Of a stretch of 14,102 bases of DNA, positions 1 to 7,577 are shown piece by piece. Both the position numbers and the translations under genes were made by a program. This DNA is from Rikenellaceae bacterium. Lineage in GTDB: Bacteria > Bacteroidota > Bacteroidia > Bacteroidales > Rikenellaceae. The notes beneath the pieces were generated by a model that did not search any database, was not told the DNA's origin, and was given only the letters and a program-made list of their open reading frames with translations. Location: contig JAJQAW010000299.1 in NCBI GenBank assembly GCA_021203585.1, forward strand, positions 1-14,102, given 5' to 3'. The first letter of the stretch is position 1, and each line of letters begins with the position of its first letter.

Positions 1-2704
1 CCCGATTCGAAGTCACGGTCTAGGGCGGGAATGCCTTCGGACATCCAGCGCGGCATCGGAGCACCTTTTAAATAATAGTCGAAAAACTGGAACATCCGTT
101 TCTGGAAATCCATCCGGTTAACAATTTTCTCCGGCCAATGAACCTCACCCGTATAATTGAGCAGCCAGGCAGGCTTACCCAGCCGTTTGAGGGCCAGAAA
201 ATATTCGATTCCCTGATACCAGGATACATGCCCGTCGTTATCGTTATGCAGGATCAACACGGGGGTATGGACCTGATCCATGCGGAACAACGGAGAGTTT
301 TCCACAAATCGGGAAAAATGAGTCCAGGGAGTTCCCCCGATCCGGCTTTGGGTATGTTCGTACTAAAAAGCGCGGGCTCGTCCCGTTCCCCAACGGATTC
401 CTCCGTAAGCGCTGAACATATCGACCACCGGCGCACCGGATTCTACGGCCGCAAAAAGATCGGTCCGGGTAGCCAGGTAAGCCACCTGGTAGCCGCCCCA
501 GCTATGGCCCTGAGCTCCGATCGCCTTCGGATCGATGTACCCTTCCCCGAGGAGCATCGAAATACCCGGCATTACGCAGTTATAGCAACTTTCTCCCGGA
601 TAACCTTCCGTGTAGACCACGTCGGGATTAAAAATGATGTACTCGTGGCTGTTGTACAGGTGATAATCGATCGTAGAACGATGCGGACTGGGCAACCGGT
701 AACTATGGAGTGTTTCCGAATTCCGTTCATAAAAATTTACCAACAGCGGATATTTCCGGCCCGGATCGAAATCGGCCGGTTTGTAAACCACGCCTTGGAG
801 CGGTTTCCCATCCAAAGAGATCCAATCGACAAGCTCGGCCGTTCCCCACCGGATACCTTCCTGCTGCCGGCCCAGCCGGGTCAACGGGATGGAGTTTTGG
901 AAGCTCAGATCGGTCCGCCGTAATTCCGGAAATTCCTGGTACGTCTCCCGAGTATATAGGACCGCATCCGCCTGTTTGGCTTTTTTAAAATGGGCTAACA
1001 GGAAATCCTCGGCCAGCAGCGGTTCGGGTTCACGCTTTTTTTGCCAATCGGCCCGGTAATAACCGTGCCCCTTCGAAGGCTCGTGAAATCCGGTCAGGTA
1101 TTGGATGCCGGCCGGATCGATCGCCGGTTCCTGCGGATCGATTTTCAGGAGCCGATACCGGATCCGTTGGTATCTGCCGTTGCGGGTGAGGTTGACAGGT
1201 TCCGATCCGGCTCGCGGATCGAATTGCCAGATATCATAACGGTCGTAGATCAGCACGGCGGCATCGCCGGCCGTCCAGCCGGCCAGACCGTACGCGGGGG
1301 GTTCCGTCGGCATGTCGTAATCTTCCTCCCAAGCCGTAAAAGTGCGGGGAGAGGACAAGGCATATTCCCGGCCGGTGGCCAATTCGATCGTATGCCACGC
1401 GCTGTCAGCCTCCTCGTACCAGCAGGCGAATATTCCTTCCGGCGAGAGAGAGGGAGCCGCGTAATCGGCCTGTTTCAACAACCGACGTTCTCCGGTATTC
1501 AACGAAACGGACCAAATGTCGCGCCGGGAGCGGGATTCCCACATCGAAGAGAGGGAATAGGCACGGGTGGTGGAAAGCAAGCCGAATTCCCCGTTTCCCC
1601 GTTCGGCCAGTTGCAACCGGGGCAATTCCCGATCGGCCAATTGTAAAATCCGGTCGGAATCCAGGTTGTAAACTGCCCGGTAGGTGCGTGTGCGCTCCTG
1701 GGCTAATTGGTGGTTTTGAACCGTATACTGCACCGGTTCGTCCCAACTCCATATTTCCACCTGGGGCCAGTGTTCGCTCAGCCGGGTCGTATCCGGCCGG
1801 CGGGGTACGGGTGCCGTTCCGAAAAACAAACGGCGTCCGTTTTCGGAAAAAGAAAGGGAGCCGTGGGGGCTGACCACCCACTTTTCCGGAAAGGCATCGT
1901 GTTCCCGCCCGGTAACCAACCGTGTCCCCTGTTCCGGATCCCACAGCCACAAATCCATACCCCGATCGGCCAAATCTTTCTCTTCCGTATGCAAAAAAGC
2001 GAGCCGATCCCCGGTTTGATTCCAGGTAAGACCGGTGTAGTATTCCTTACCGGCATGCACCAACCGGGATTCTCCCCGTTCCGGGTAGAGCACGTATAAA
2101 CCGGGCTGCATGCCGAGCGAATCGCCGCCGGTTACCAAGCAGATCCTATCACCGCGAGGCGCAAACCGATACTGCGAGACCGAAGGATAGCTCCATTGGG
2201 CCGCTCCATCCAGCGACCGCACGATCAGCGTAGAATCCTTTCGGGTGCGCAGGTAGGCCAACCAATCGGCATCTTCGGCCAGTTGATAGGACCGCACCGA
2301 ATCGAGAAGCTGCCGAGTACCGCCGAGGGAACAAAGAACCAAGCTATTCATCGGCATCCGAGCCCGCGGAGTCTTCCGCAGTTTCAGCGAATCGGCCAGT
2401 TGTTTTCCGGTTGTCAACTGCACCAGCAGGTATTCCGAAGAAGCGGAAAAATGGAAGGCGCCGGCCGGAGTAAAGACCGCCGATTCTTCCTCTCCTCGCT
2501 ATACAGATAAAGGGCAGCGTCGCCTTCCCAAGGTTGTACTTTGGCCGCCGCCCACTTCCCGTTGGCGGATATTTGCGACTGCGAAATATACCGCCAATCA
2601 CGCAGCTCTTCCACAGCCATTTCCGGGTCGCGTTGGGCCGAGAGTTCCAGGGCTGCCGCCAGCAGGAGCACCCCGAAAAAAGAAAACCGTTTGAATTGTT
2701 TCAT
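1..2704 (-). pseudogene. Secreted S9 (prolyl oligopeptidase) family peptidase, broken by a frameshift and an in-frame stop; 3' end outside window
   Basis: The start at 2704 opens with a signal peptide (MKQFKRF, then a Leu/Ala-rich core ending at LSAQ), so the protein would be exported. A long beta-propeller-like region follows, then an alpha/beta-hydrolase domain with nucleophile motif GHSWGGY (Ser codon 501-503), catalytic Asp in HNDNDG (234-236) and catalytic His in VHWP (138-140). The family cleaves short peptides. Two lesions interrupt about 900 codons. First, a one-base loss in the Glu-codon run at 2484-2497 shifts the frame; restoring one G gives YLYSEEEEESAVFTPAG. Second, TAG at 363-365 lies in RARAF-stop-YEHTQSRIGG, where relatives as I recall them read FQYEHTQSRIGG. 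A product ending at this TAG would keep the Ser but lose Asp and His. The unshifted product ends at 2414 after 96 residues. The frame stays open from 362 to the window edge. Family assignment is firm; pseudogene status assumes the sequence is correct. Confidence 0.85.
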
Positions 2705-3030
2705 CGGATGGGAATGTTTTTGAGATTACATATTACTATATTTTATCGGATTTATTTACAAATAAGAAGTTTTTCTCGACATAAACAAGCATTCCCATAG
2801 GCACCGATCCAATAATGAAGCGACTCTGGCCGAACGGGATGTACCCGGATGGAGGTGTTTTGGTCAGTATGGTTCTTCTTCTGAAGCCCCATTTACATGC
2901 CCCGCCGGGGGAATCCGCGCGGAACGCGTTGAACTTTTCCGCACAGAGAGCTGCGCGATATAAATGAGCGGTAAAAAACAGGTATAACAATAAATTTCCT
3001 ATCTTTGTTTTTATAATAACAGTAAAGTGT
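2705..3030. other. Divergent intergenic region between S9 peptidase and rex
   Basis: This 326-bp gap separates the divergent peptidase and rex. I see no convincing gene: the reading frame on the minus strand at 2736-3074 overlaps the rex start and has no recognisable domain. It holds a 9-bp inverted repeat (ATGGGAATG at 2708-2716, CATTCCCAT at 2790-2798), a CCCC-GCC-GGGG hairpin at 2900-2910, the palindrome TCCGCGCGGA at 2914-2923, and the rex -7 element near its right end. No clear promoter for the peptidase was found on the minus strand, and no classic Rex operator (TTGTGA-N6-TCACAA type) is visible. Confidence 0.5.
3000..3007 (+). promoter_or_regulatory. Bacteroidota-type -7 element for rex
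   Basis: TATCTTTG matches TAnnTTTG exactly and lies 23 bp before the rex ATG, giving a short leader of roughly 15-20 nt. No TTTG-like -33 element is visible at the usual 19-20 bp spacing, so the call rests on the -7 box and position. Confidence 0.55.
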
Positions 3031-3684
3031 ATGTCGATTAATTTCGTACCCAATAATATCCCCGAGCGCACCATCGAAAGACTGAGCGAATACCGCCGGA
3101 CGTTATTGAACGAATTGGCCAGGGGGGTTACCCACCTCTATTCACACAATCTGGCCAATATCCACGGGATCACCGCCGTCCAGGTCCGCCGGGATTTAAT
3201 GCTGATCGGCTTTTCGAGCGATACCAAACGGGGCTACGACGCACGGGTACTGGTCGAGTTTATCGGCAATATTCTGGACGGAAACGAAGTGATGAATGTC
3301 GCGGTGATCGGGATCGGACACATCGGGCATGCCGTCACCCAACATTTTACCGGAAAACGTTCCAAGCTGAAAATCACCATGGCCTTCGACGTCGACCCGC
3401 AAAAAGTGGGACAGAAGATCGCCGGTGTTCCGGTTTACCACATCGATGAATTTGTCGACAGGGCCCGGGAAAACCGGGTAAAAATCGCCCTGCTCACCCT
3501 TCCGACCCGGGTAGCGGCCGCTATGGTCGAATCCATTATTCAGGCCGGGATCAAGGGAGTGCTCAATTTTACCTCCACGCCCCTCAATTTCCCGGAAGGC
3601 ATTTACGTAGAGGATTACGACATCATTACGCTCTTGGAGAAAGTGACTTACTTTGTCAAGGAATGTGAAGCGGTCCAGAAGTAA
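3031..3684 (+). CDS. rex: Redox-sensing transcriptional repressor Rex
   Basis: Rex represses fermentation and respiration genes and releases DNA when NADH rises relative to NAD+. The 217-residue protein has the normal family length. An N-terminal winged helix covers about residues 10-80, with the recognition segment VQVRRDL at 50-56. A Rossmann fold follows, with GIGHIG at 94-99 and an acidic strand end (FDVDP) near 119-123. Motifs ALLTLP and GVLNFTSTPL lie further on, and a C-terminal helix matches the domain-swapping helix of Rex dimers. The start is the first ATG after the -7 element. Its stop overlaps the next start as TAATG, so rex and the FAD synthetase gene are probably translationally coupled. 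Which genes Rex controls cannot be read from this window; the downstream Rnf and NAD synthetase genes are plausible targets by function only. Confidence 0.93.
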   Translation: MSINFVPNNIPERTIERLSEYRRTLLNELARGVTHLYSHNLANIHGITAVQVRRDLMLIGFSSDTKRGYDARVLVEFIGNILDGNEVMNVAVIGIGHIGHAVTQHFTGKRSKLKITMAFDVDPQKVGQKIAGVPVYHIDEFVDRARENRVKIALLTLPTRVAAAMVESIIQAGIKGVLNFTSTPLNFPEGIYVEDYDIITLLEKVTYFVKECEAVQK

Positions 3685-4466
3685 TGCGGATTTTTCATCA
3701 ACGGTCACAAATCGAGAAACAGGTACGGAATCCGGCCGTTACGGTTGGTTCCTTCGACGGCGTGCATGCCGGGCACCGCGCCATTTTGGAGCAGTTGCGG
3801 GAAGCCGCCGCACATCAGGACGGAGAAAGCGTGGTCGTCACCTTTGCTCCGCATCCGCGCCGGGTGTTGCACCTGGAGGACGACAGCCTGAAACTGCTCA
3901 ATTCACTCGAAGAAAAAATAACCCTACTCGAAGAGGCCGGCATCGATCATCTGTGGATCGTGGAATTCACCCCGGAATTCAGTCGGCTGGACTCCGAATC
4001 GTTTGTCCGGCGCTATCTGCTGGAAGGAGTCGGCGCAAAAACCATCGTGCTGGGTTACAACCACCATTTCGGCCACAACCGCCTGGGCAACCGGGATTTC
4101 CTGGAAACCCTGAAAAAACAGTACCATGTCGAGATGGTCCAGGTTCCGAAGCTGGATGTTCGCCAGCAAAAAGTCAGTTCCACCGTCCTGCGTGACCTCA
4201 TTGCCCGAGGCGACCTGCAAGAGGCCCGTAAGTTGCTGAGCGAACCCTATTTTTTACTGGCCCAACAGGGACCGGACCGCCAATTAATCTATGACGAACC
4301 TCATAAGTTGTTCCCGCCGGCGGGAACTTATCCGGTAACGGTCAACGCAAACGGAAAATCTACTCGGGCGGAGCTCCGGATTCTCTCCGGCAACGGTTTG
4401 GAATGGGCAGGAGTCGATCACAAGGAATTTTCGACGGGACAAAAATTAAGGATAATTTTTCAATAA
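3684..4466 (+). CDS. ribF: RibF-like FAD synthetase (FMN adenylyltransferase) with reduced riboflavin kinase domain
   Basis: The N-terminal half is the FMN adenylyltransferase domain of bifunctional RibF, which makes FAD from FMN and ATP. It shows GSFDGVHAGH at 22-31 (the HxGH-type nucleotide site), TFAPHP at 53-58, GYNHHFG at 124-130 and SSTVLR at 165-170. Bifunctional RibF proteins are usually about 310 residues; this one has 260. After PYFLL (188-192) it should enter the riboflavin kinase barrel, but the G-x-PTAN motif that binds ATP and Mg is absent and the C-terminal helical part is missing. A short barrel-like remnant remains (KLFPPAGTYPVTV, 208-220). It is thus likely an FMN adenylyltransferase without riboflavin kinase activity, which would have to come from another gene. 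The start overlaps the rex stop by one base (TAATG). No strong terminator follows immediately. Confidence 0.85.
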   Translation: MRIFHQRSQIEKQVRNPAVTVGSFDGVHAGHRAILEQLREAAAHQDGESVVVTFAPHPRRVLHLEDDSLKLLNSLEEKITLLEEAGIDHLWIVEFTPEFSRLDSESFVRRYLLEGVGAKTIVLGYNHHFGHNRLGNRDFLETLKKQYHVEMVQVPKLDVRQQKVSSTVLRDLIARGDLQEARKLLSEPYFLLAQQGPDRQLIYDEPHKLFPPAGTYPVTVNANGKSTRAELRILSGNGLEWAGVDHKEFSTGQKLRIIFQ

Positions 4467-4834
4467 CCGGGCGGTAACTGCGAGTGGTAGAACCGGCGGC
4501 AAACCGAGTGCCATCGAGCGGGGTCGAATCCCCCGGGACAGGGCAAAGCCGAAGGAGGGCTCGCAGGTTATCTTTCGGAATTCTTCCCGGTTTCTTTCTC
4601 CGGGGATTCATGCTGTCGCCCGGCCGTGCCCAGGCAAATTGAATTCCCCGTTTACCCCCTCGTGGGTTCGTGTCTCAGCGCCACCGGAAGCCCGCTTCCG
4701 CCCCCTCTCGGCTGAAGGCCGGAGATTGAAAAGCGATGCCAAAATGTGTGGGAAGTCGGTAAATCGCCTGAGATCGGCTGCCGCTAATTTTTAGGGGAAA
4801 AGCGAAATATCCTTTAAATTTTACAAAATATTCG
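4467..4834. other. Structured non-coding gap between the FAD synthetase gene and guaB
   Basis: This 368-bp gap has no credible gene. It is rich in inverted repeats: CGGGG/CCCCG around a 7-nt loop at 4519-4535, CCCGG/CCGGG at 4586-4604, CGGAAGC/GCTTCCG at 4685-4700, and GGC/GCC nested in TCTC/GAGA near 4706-4725. The segment 4480-4535 resembles parts of a tRNA, with a D-loop-like AGTGGTAGA and a T-arm-like 5-bp stem around TCGAATC, but acceptor and D stems do not pair. It lies upstream of the guaB -7 element, so it is not obviously the guaB leader. It could be the 3' region of the rex operon, an unrecognised RNA, or a decayed tRNA or insertion. Confidence 0.4.
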
Positions 4835-4842
4835 TACCTTTG
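4835..4842 (+). promoter_or_regulatory. Bacteroidota-type -7 element for guaB
   Basis: TACCTTTG is an exact TAnnTTTG match, with a weak TTTA at 4813-4816 in the -33 position. Transcription would begin near 4849, which favours the ATG at 4879 over an in-frame TTG at 4840 that lies inside the promoter itself. Confidence 0.65.
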
Positions 4843-4878
4843 CCAAAATTTAAACGTTCCTTTCAAAAAATCTCCACT

Positions 4879-6351
4879 ATGTCATTCGTAAACGATAAGA
4901 TTTACACAGAAGATCTCACATTCGACGACGTTCTGTTGATTCCGGCGTATTCGGAAGTGCTGCCTCGAACGGTGAATATTCAATCCCGTTTTTCCCGAAA
5001 TGTTCCGATCAATACCCCCATCATATCGGCTGCCATGGACACCGTAACCGAAGCCGAACTGGCCATCGCCATTGCCCGCGAGGGAGGACTGGGCGTGATC
5101 CACAAAAATATGACCATCGCCGAACAGGCCGCCCAGGTTCGAAAAGTAAAAAGAGCGGAGAACGGCATGATCTACGACCCGATCACCATATCCAAAGACC
5201 ATACCGTGGGAGATGCCCTCCAGTTGATGAAGGAAAACCGCATCGGCGGAATTCCCGTAGTGGAAGGAGAAAACCGGCTGATCGGCATCGTCACCAACCG
5301 CGACTTGCGTTTCCAGAAAGATATGGAAAAAAGCATTAAAGAGGTCATGACCAGTGAAAATCTCATTACTACCCACATGACCAATCTGCAGAATGCCGCG
5401 GACATCCTGCTGCAAAATAAGATCGAAAAGCTTCCCGTGGTGGATGAAGAGGGACGGCTGATCGGTCTTTTAACTTACAGGGACATCACCAAAATCAAAG
5501 ACAACCCGCACTCCAGTAAGGACGAAAAGGGCCGTTTGCGGGTAGCGGCCGGCGTAGGCGTAACTTACGATACCCTGGAACGGGTAAAGGCGCTGTACGA
5601 CTCCCAAGTGGATGCGATCGTGATCGATACCGCGCACGGACATTCCAAAGGAGTGGCCGATATGCTGAAAAGGGTAAAGGCAGAATTCCCGGATTTGGAT
5701 GTGGTGGTCGGAAACATCGCCACGGCAGAGGCTGCCAAAATGTTGCTGGATGCCGGTGCGGACGGTGTAAAAGTGGGTATCGGGCCGGGCTCGATCTGCA
5801 CCACCCGCGTGATCGCCGGCATCGGTATGCCTCAATTGTCGGCCATTTACGATGTAGCGCACGCGCTCAAAGGCACGGGTGTTCCGGTGATTGCAGACGG
5901 TGGACTGCGGTATTCGGGGGACATTGTGAAAGCCCTGGCAGCCGGTGCAGACTCGGTCATGGCCGGTTCGATGTTTGCCGGGGTGGACGAATCGCCGGGC
6001 GAAACGATCATTTACAACGGCCGAAAATTCAAATCCTACCGCGGCATGGGCTCCCTCGAAGCCATGGAGCAGGGCTCCAAAGATCGTTATTTTCAGGACA
6101 TGGAGGACGATATCAAAAAACTCGTTCCCGAGGGCATCGCGGCCCGCGTACCTTTCAAAGGCTCGCTGGCCGAAGTGATGTATCAGATGATCGGCGGACT
6201 CCGCGCGGGCATGGGTTATTGCGGAGCGAAAGACATTGCCGCTCTCAAAGAAGCGCGGTTTGTACGGATTACCAATTCGGGTATGCAGGAAAGCCATCCC
6301 CACGATGTAGCCATCACCCGCGAAGCTCCGAATTACAGCCGGGGAGATTAG
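4879..6351 (+). CDS. guaB: Inosine-5'-monophosphate dehydrogenase
   Basis: IMPDH oxidises IMP to XMP with NAD+, the committed step of guanine nucleotide synthesis in the cytosol. The 490-residue protein has the standard bacterial length. It starts with the conserved DLTFDDVLL and carries two CBS domains inserted after about residue 95 (one contains [18 protein letters not shown], the other [16 protein letters not shown]); these bind purine nucleotides and regulate many IMPDHs. The catalytic barrel resumes with AGVGV. The K+ and active-site loop reads [11 protein letters not shown], with the catalytic Cys at about residue 307 (codon 5797-5799). IADGG, the [11 protein letters not shown] segment and the flap-region ARVPFKG are also present. 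It is flanked by its own promoter and a strong terminator, so it is probably monocistronic. The stop is TAG, showing that TAG is a normal stop here. Confidence 0.97.
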   Translation: MSFVNDKIYTEDLTFDDVLLIPAYSEVLPRTVNIQSRFSRNVPINTPIISAAMDTVTEAELAIAIAREGGLGVIHKNMTIAEQAAQVRKVKRAENGMIYDPITISKDHTVGDALQLMKENRIGGIPVVEGENRLIGIVTNRDLRFQKDMEKSIKEVMTSENLITTHMTNLQNAADILLQNKIEKLPVVDEEGRLIGLLTYRDITKIKDNPHSSKDEKGRLRVAAGVGVTYDTLERVKALYDSQVDAIVIDTAHGHSKGVADMLKRVKAEFPDLDVVVGNIATAEAAKMLLDAGADGVKVGIGPGSICTTRVIAGIGMPQLSAIYDVAHALKGTGVPVIADGGLRYSGDIVKALAAGADSVMAGSMFAGVDESPGETIIYNGRKFKSYRGMGSLEAMEQGSKDRYFQDMEDDIKKLVPEGIAARVPFKGSLAEVMYQMIGGLRAGMGYCGAKDIAALKEARFVRITNSGMQESHPHDVAITREAPNYSRGD

Positions 6352-6377
6352 ATTTGTATTACAAACCTATATATGAA

Positions 6378-6408
6378 AAAAACGGAGGTAATATTATCCT
6401 CCGTTTTT
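6378..6408 (+). terminator. Rho-independent terminator of guaB
   Basis: An 11-bp perfect stem pairs AAAAACGGAGG (6378-6388) with CCTCCGTTTTT (6398-6408) around a 9-nt AT loop. The T run is part of the 3' arm. It lies 26 bp past the guaB stop. The flanking A run would let it work on the minus strand as well. Confidence 0.85.
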
Positions 6409-6468
6409 CGTAAAATATATAGTCCAAAGACATTTTCACCGAATAAAACGCCGAATTCGTCGATTTTG

Positions 6469-6500
6469 TTTGCATATGACTATACAATTTTGGATATTTG
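6469..6500 (+). promoter_or_regulatory. Candidate Bacteroidota promoter with no gene directly downstream
   Basis: TTTG at 6469-6472 and GATATTTG at 6493-6500 (one mismatch to TAnnTTTG) are separated by 20 bp, the usual -33/-7 spacing in this phylum. The next gene start is more than 300 bp away with a terminator-like hairpin between, so the promoter would serve a short RNA. Confidence 0.4.
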
Positions 6501-6505
6501 TATCG

Positions 6506-6636
6506 GGTAATAGTTATTGGGAATAACTATTACTTCAGACAACAGTAGAAATCTTACTTTGTAAGATTAAGTTATTGATTGGTTAATGTTAAAAGGGGAG
6601 TCCGCAGACGTTGTGAAACGCCTGCGGATTTGTTTT
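6506..6636 (+). ncRNA. Candidate small RNA (about 130 nt) with three hairpins
   Basis: The boundaries are inferred from the candidate promoter at 6469-6500 and the terminator ending near 6636. Inside are two perfect stem-loops. One has 11-bp arms TAATAGTTATT and AATAACTATTA around GGG (6508-6532). The other has 8-bp arms AATCTTAC and GTAAGATT around TTT (6550-6568). The 3' end is a GC-rich hairpin followed by a T-rich tract. The only start-to-stop frame seen, ATG at 6587, would run through the terminator hairpin for 31 codons and has no supporting feature. I do not recognise a known RNA family. The alternative is a group of operators or terminators without a distinct transcript. Confidence 0.35.
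6601..6636 (+). terminator. Rho-independent terminator-like hairpin
   Basis: TCCGCAG (6601-6607) pairs with CTGCGGA (6622-6628); a further CG/CG pair lies beyond one A-C mismatch, around an 8-nt loop. The tract TTTGTTTT follows at 6629-6636. It could end the candidate small RNA or act as a second barrier to guaB readthrough. Confidence 0.65.
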
Positions 6637-6683
6637 AGGGGGTACCGATCCGCGCCCAAACTTGTCGATAACCGGCCGTGAAT

Positions 6684-6731
6684 GCGACTTTTAAAAAGTC
6701 GCCCAAATCGTGCCTTTTTGAAAAAAGGCAC
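6684..6731. repeat. Two adjacent perfect hairpins, candidate dispersed intergenic repeat
   Basis: GCGACTTTT (6684-6692) and AAAAGTCGC (6694-6702) form a 9-bp inverted repeat around one base. Seven bases later, GTGCCTTTTT (6710-6719) and AAAAAGGCAC (6722-6731) form a 10-bp inverted repeat around two bases. Both put a GC clamp outside and an A/T core inside, so they look like two versions of one design. This resembles REP/BIME-like elements. The second could act as a terminator on either strand. The repeat nature is inferred; only one copy is in view. Confidence 0.45.
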
Positions 6732-6773
6732 CCCAAAAACTTTTCATGAGTAGGCTCGGAAGAAATTAATTGC

Positions 6774-6781
6774 TACCTTTA
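6774..6781 (+). promoter_or_regulatory. Probable -7 element for the YhcH-family gene
   Basis: TACCTTTA differs from TAnnTTTG at the last base and lies 42 bp before the ATG at 6824. No -33 element stands out. Its position argues against an upstream in-frame TTG at 6770. Confidence 0.45.
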
Positions 6782-6823
6782 AGGTTTAGAAATGTGAGAA
6801 TACGAACCCAAATAGCTACAAGT

Positions 6824-7270
6824 ATGGTAATCGACAGTTTGAAAAATGCACAGCAATACGTTGCGCTGAATCCACTTTTTGCCCAAGCCTTCGAATTTTT
6901 AACCACCCGGGACCTCCATGCGCTAGAACCGGGAAAGCATCCGATCGACGGAGATAACATCTGGGCCAATATTATGCACGCTCCGCTCAAAGATACGGAC
7001 ACGGCACGCATGGAGGCGCATGATCGATACATCGACATTCAGGTAGTCATCCACGGAAAGGAAACCCACGGATGGATCGCGCGGAAAGATTGCAAACACC
7101 CGCAAGGAGAAATCGACCCGGTTAAAGATGTACTCTTCTTTGACGATAAAGCCACAACCTTTGTCACGCTATACGACGGCGAGTTTGCCATCTTCTTTCC
7201 CGAAGACGGCCACCAACCCATGATCGGAGAGGGCGAAATTCGTAAATGCGTGGTCAAAGTAAAAGCATAA
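6824..7270 (+). CDS. YhcH/YjgK/YiaL family protein (DUF386)
   Basis: The 148-residue protein matches the whole-length YhcH/YjgK/YiaL family, small cupin-like proteins often found with sialic acid or sugar catabolism genes and related to the EbgC-type beta subunit. Visible family motifs are GKHPIDGDNIWANI (37-50), the metal-site segment MEAHDRYIDIQVVI (63-76) with Glu64, His66 and Asp67, and FFPEDGHQP (124-132) with His130. The reaction in this organism is unknown; a sugar anomerase or isomerase-type role is the usual suggestion for relatives. It stands alone between guaB and a converging operon, with no sugar genes beside it, so the context gives no substrate. ATG 6824 was chosen because it follows the probable -7 element and gives the standard family length. 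Confidence 0.88.
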   Translation: MVIDSLKNAQQYVALNPLFAQAFEFLTTRDLHALEPGKHPIDGDNIWANIMHAPLKDTDTARMEAHDRYIDIQVVIHGKETHGWIARKDCKHPQGEIDPVKDVLFFDDKATTFVTLYDGEFAIFFPEDGHQPMIGEGEIRKCVVKVKA

Positions 7271-7577
7271 GATCCCGAGACAGGTTGCATTGGAAAGCAT
7301 CCCAGGCAAACGCCTCCTCTCGGGAAAAAGAAAATGCCGTCCAGGGATTCTACCTGACGGCATTTAATTTTTCCGAAAACGTCCCCGCCTCGGCGCATAA
7401 ACGGATCGAGGCACCTGGAACGGATTGGCCGATTCCGACGGTAAAACCGAAGGGCCGGCTTTTCGACCAACCGGACGGCAGTCTACACACCGGCGGGAGT
7501 TCCAGCGAACCCGACCGGAATCCGGACCCGCTTCGGATCGAAAAACAGCGGAAAAAAGGACTCGCGGCCCCCGCCCA
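7271..7577. other. Convergent intergenic region with terminator
   Basis: This 307-bp gap lies between the 3' ends of the YhcH-family gene and the YjbR-family gene. It holds the 7-bp inverted repeat CCCGAGA (7274-7280) and TCTCGGG (7318-7324), enclosing the small hairpin AGGC-AAAC-GCCT (7304-7315), and then the bidirectional terminator. The remaining part (7373-7577) shows no recognisable gene or repeat. Confidence 0.5.
7332..7372. terminator. Bidirectional rho-independent terminator between convergent genes
   Basis: AAATGCCGT (7332-7340) pairs with ACGGCATTT (7357-7365); after a one-base bulge CAGG pairs with CCTG inside. On the plus strand AATTTTT follows, and on the minus strand a TTTTCTTTTT tract follows. 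It can therefore end both the YhcH-family transcript and the transporter-YjbR transcript. Confidence 0.85.

Noticed and set aside
138..923. Long plus-strand reading frame opposite the S9 peptidase
   Set aside because: It lies antisense to clear catalytic-domain coding sequence, has no recognisable domain, and is explained by codon bias on the other strand.
2736..3074. 112-codon minus-strand gene upstream of the peptidase
   Set aside because: It overlaps the rex promoter and start, and shows no domain or start signal.
4473..4543. An intact tRNA gene
   Set aside because: D-loop-like and T-arm-like pieces are present, but the acceptor ends and D stem do not pair and no proper anticodon stem-loop with T33 is found.
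4467..4834. Known riboswitch (cobalamin, TPP or FMN type) upstream of guaB
   Set aside because: None of the conserved core motifs could be found, and the region precedes the guaB promoter.
5470..6303. 277-codon minus-strand frame opposite guaB
   Set aside because: It is a shadow of the highly conserved IMPDH gene and has a low-similarity, His/Arg-rich composition with no motif.
6353..6367. TTTGTA-T-TACAAA palindrome beside the guaB stop, as a possible Rex operator
   Set aside because: It is too short and lies at the 3' end of a gene just before a terminator, not at a promoter.
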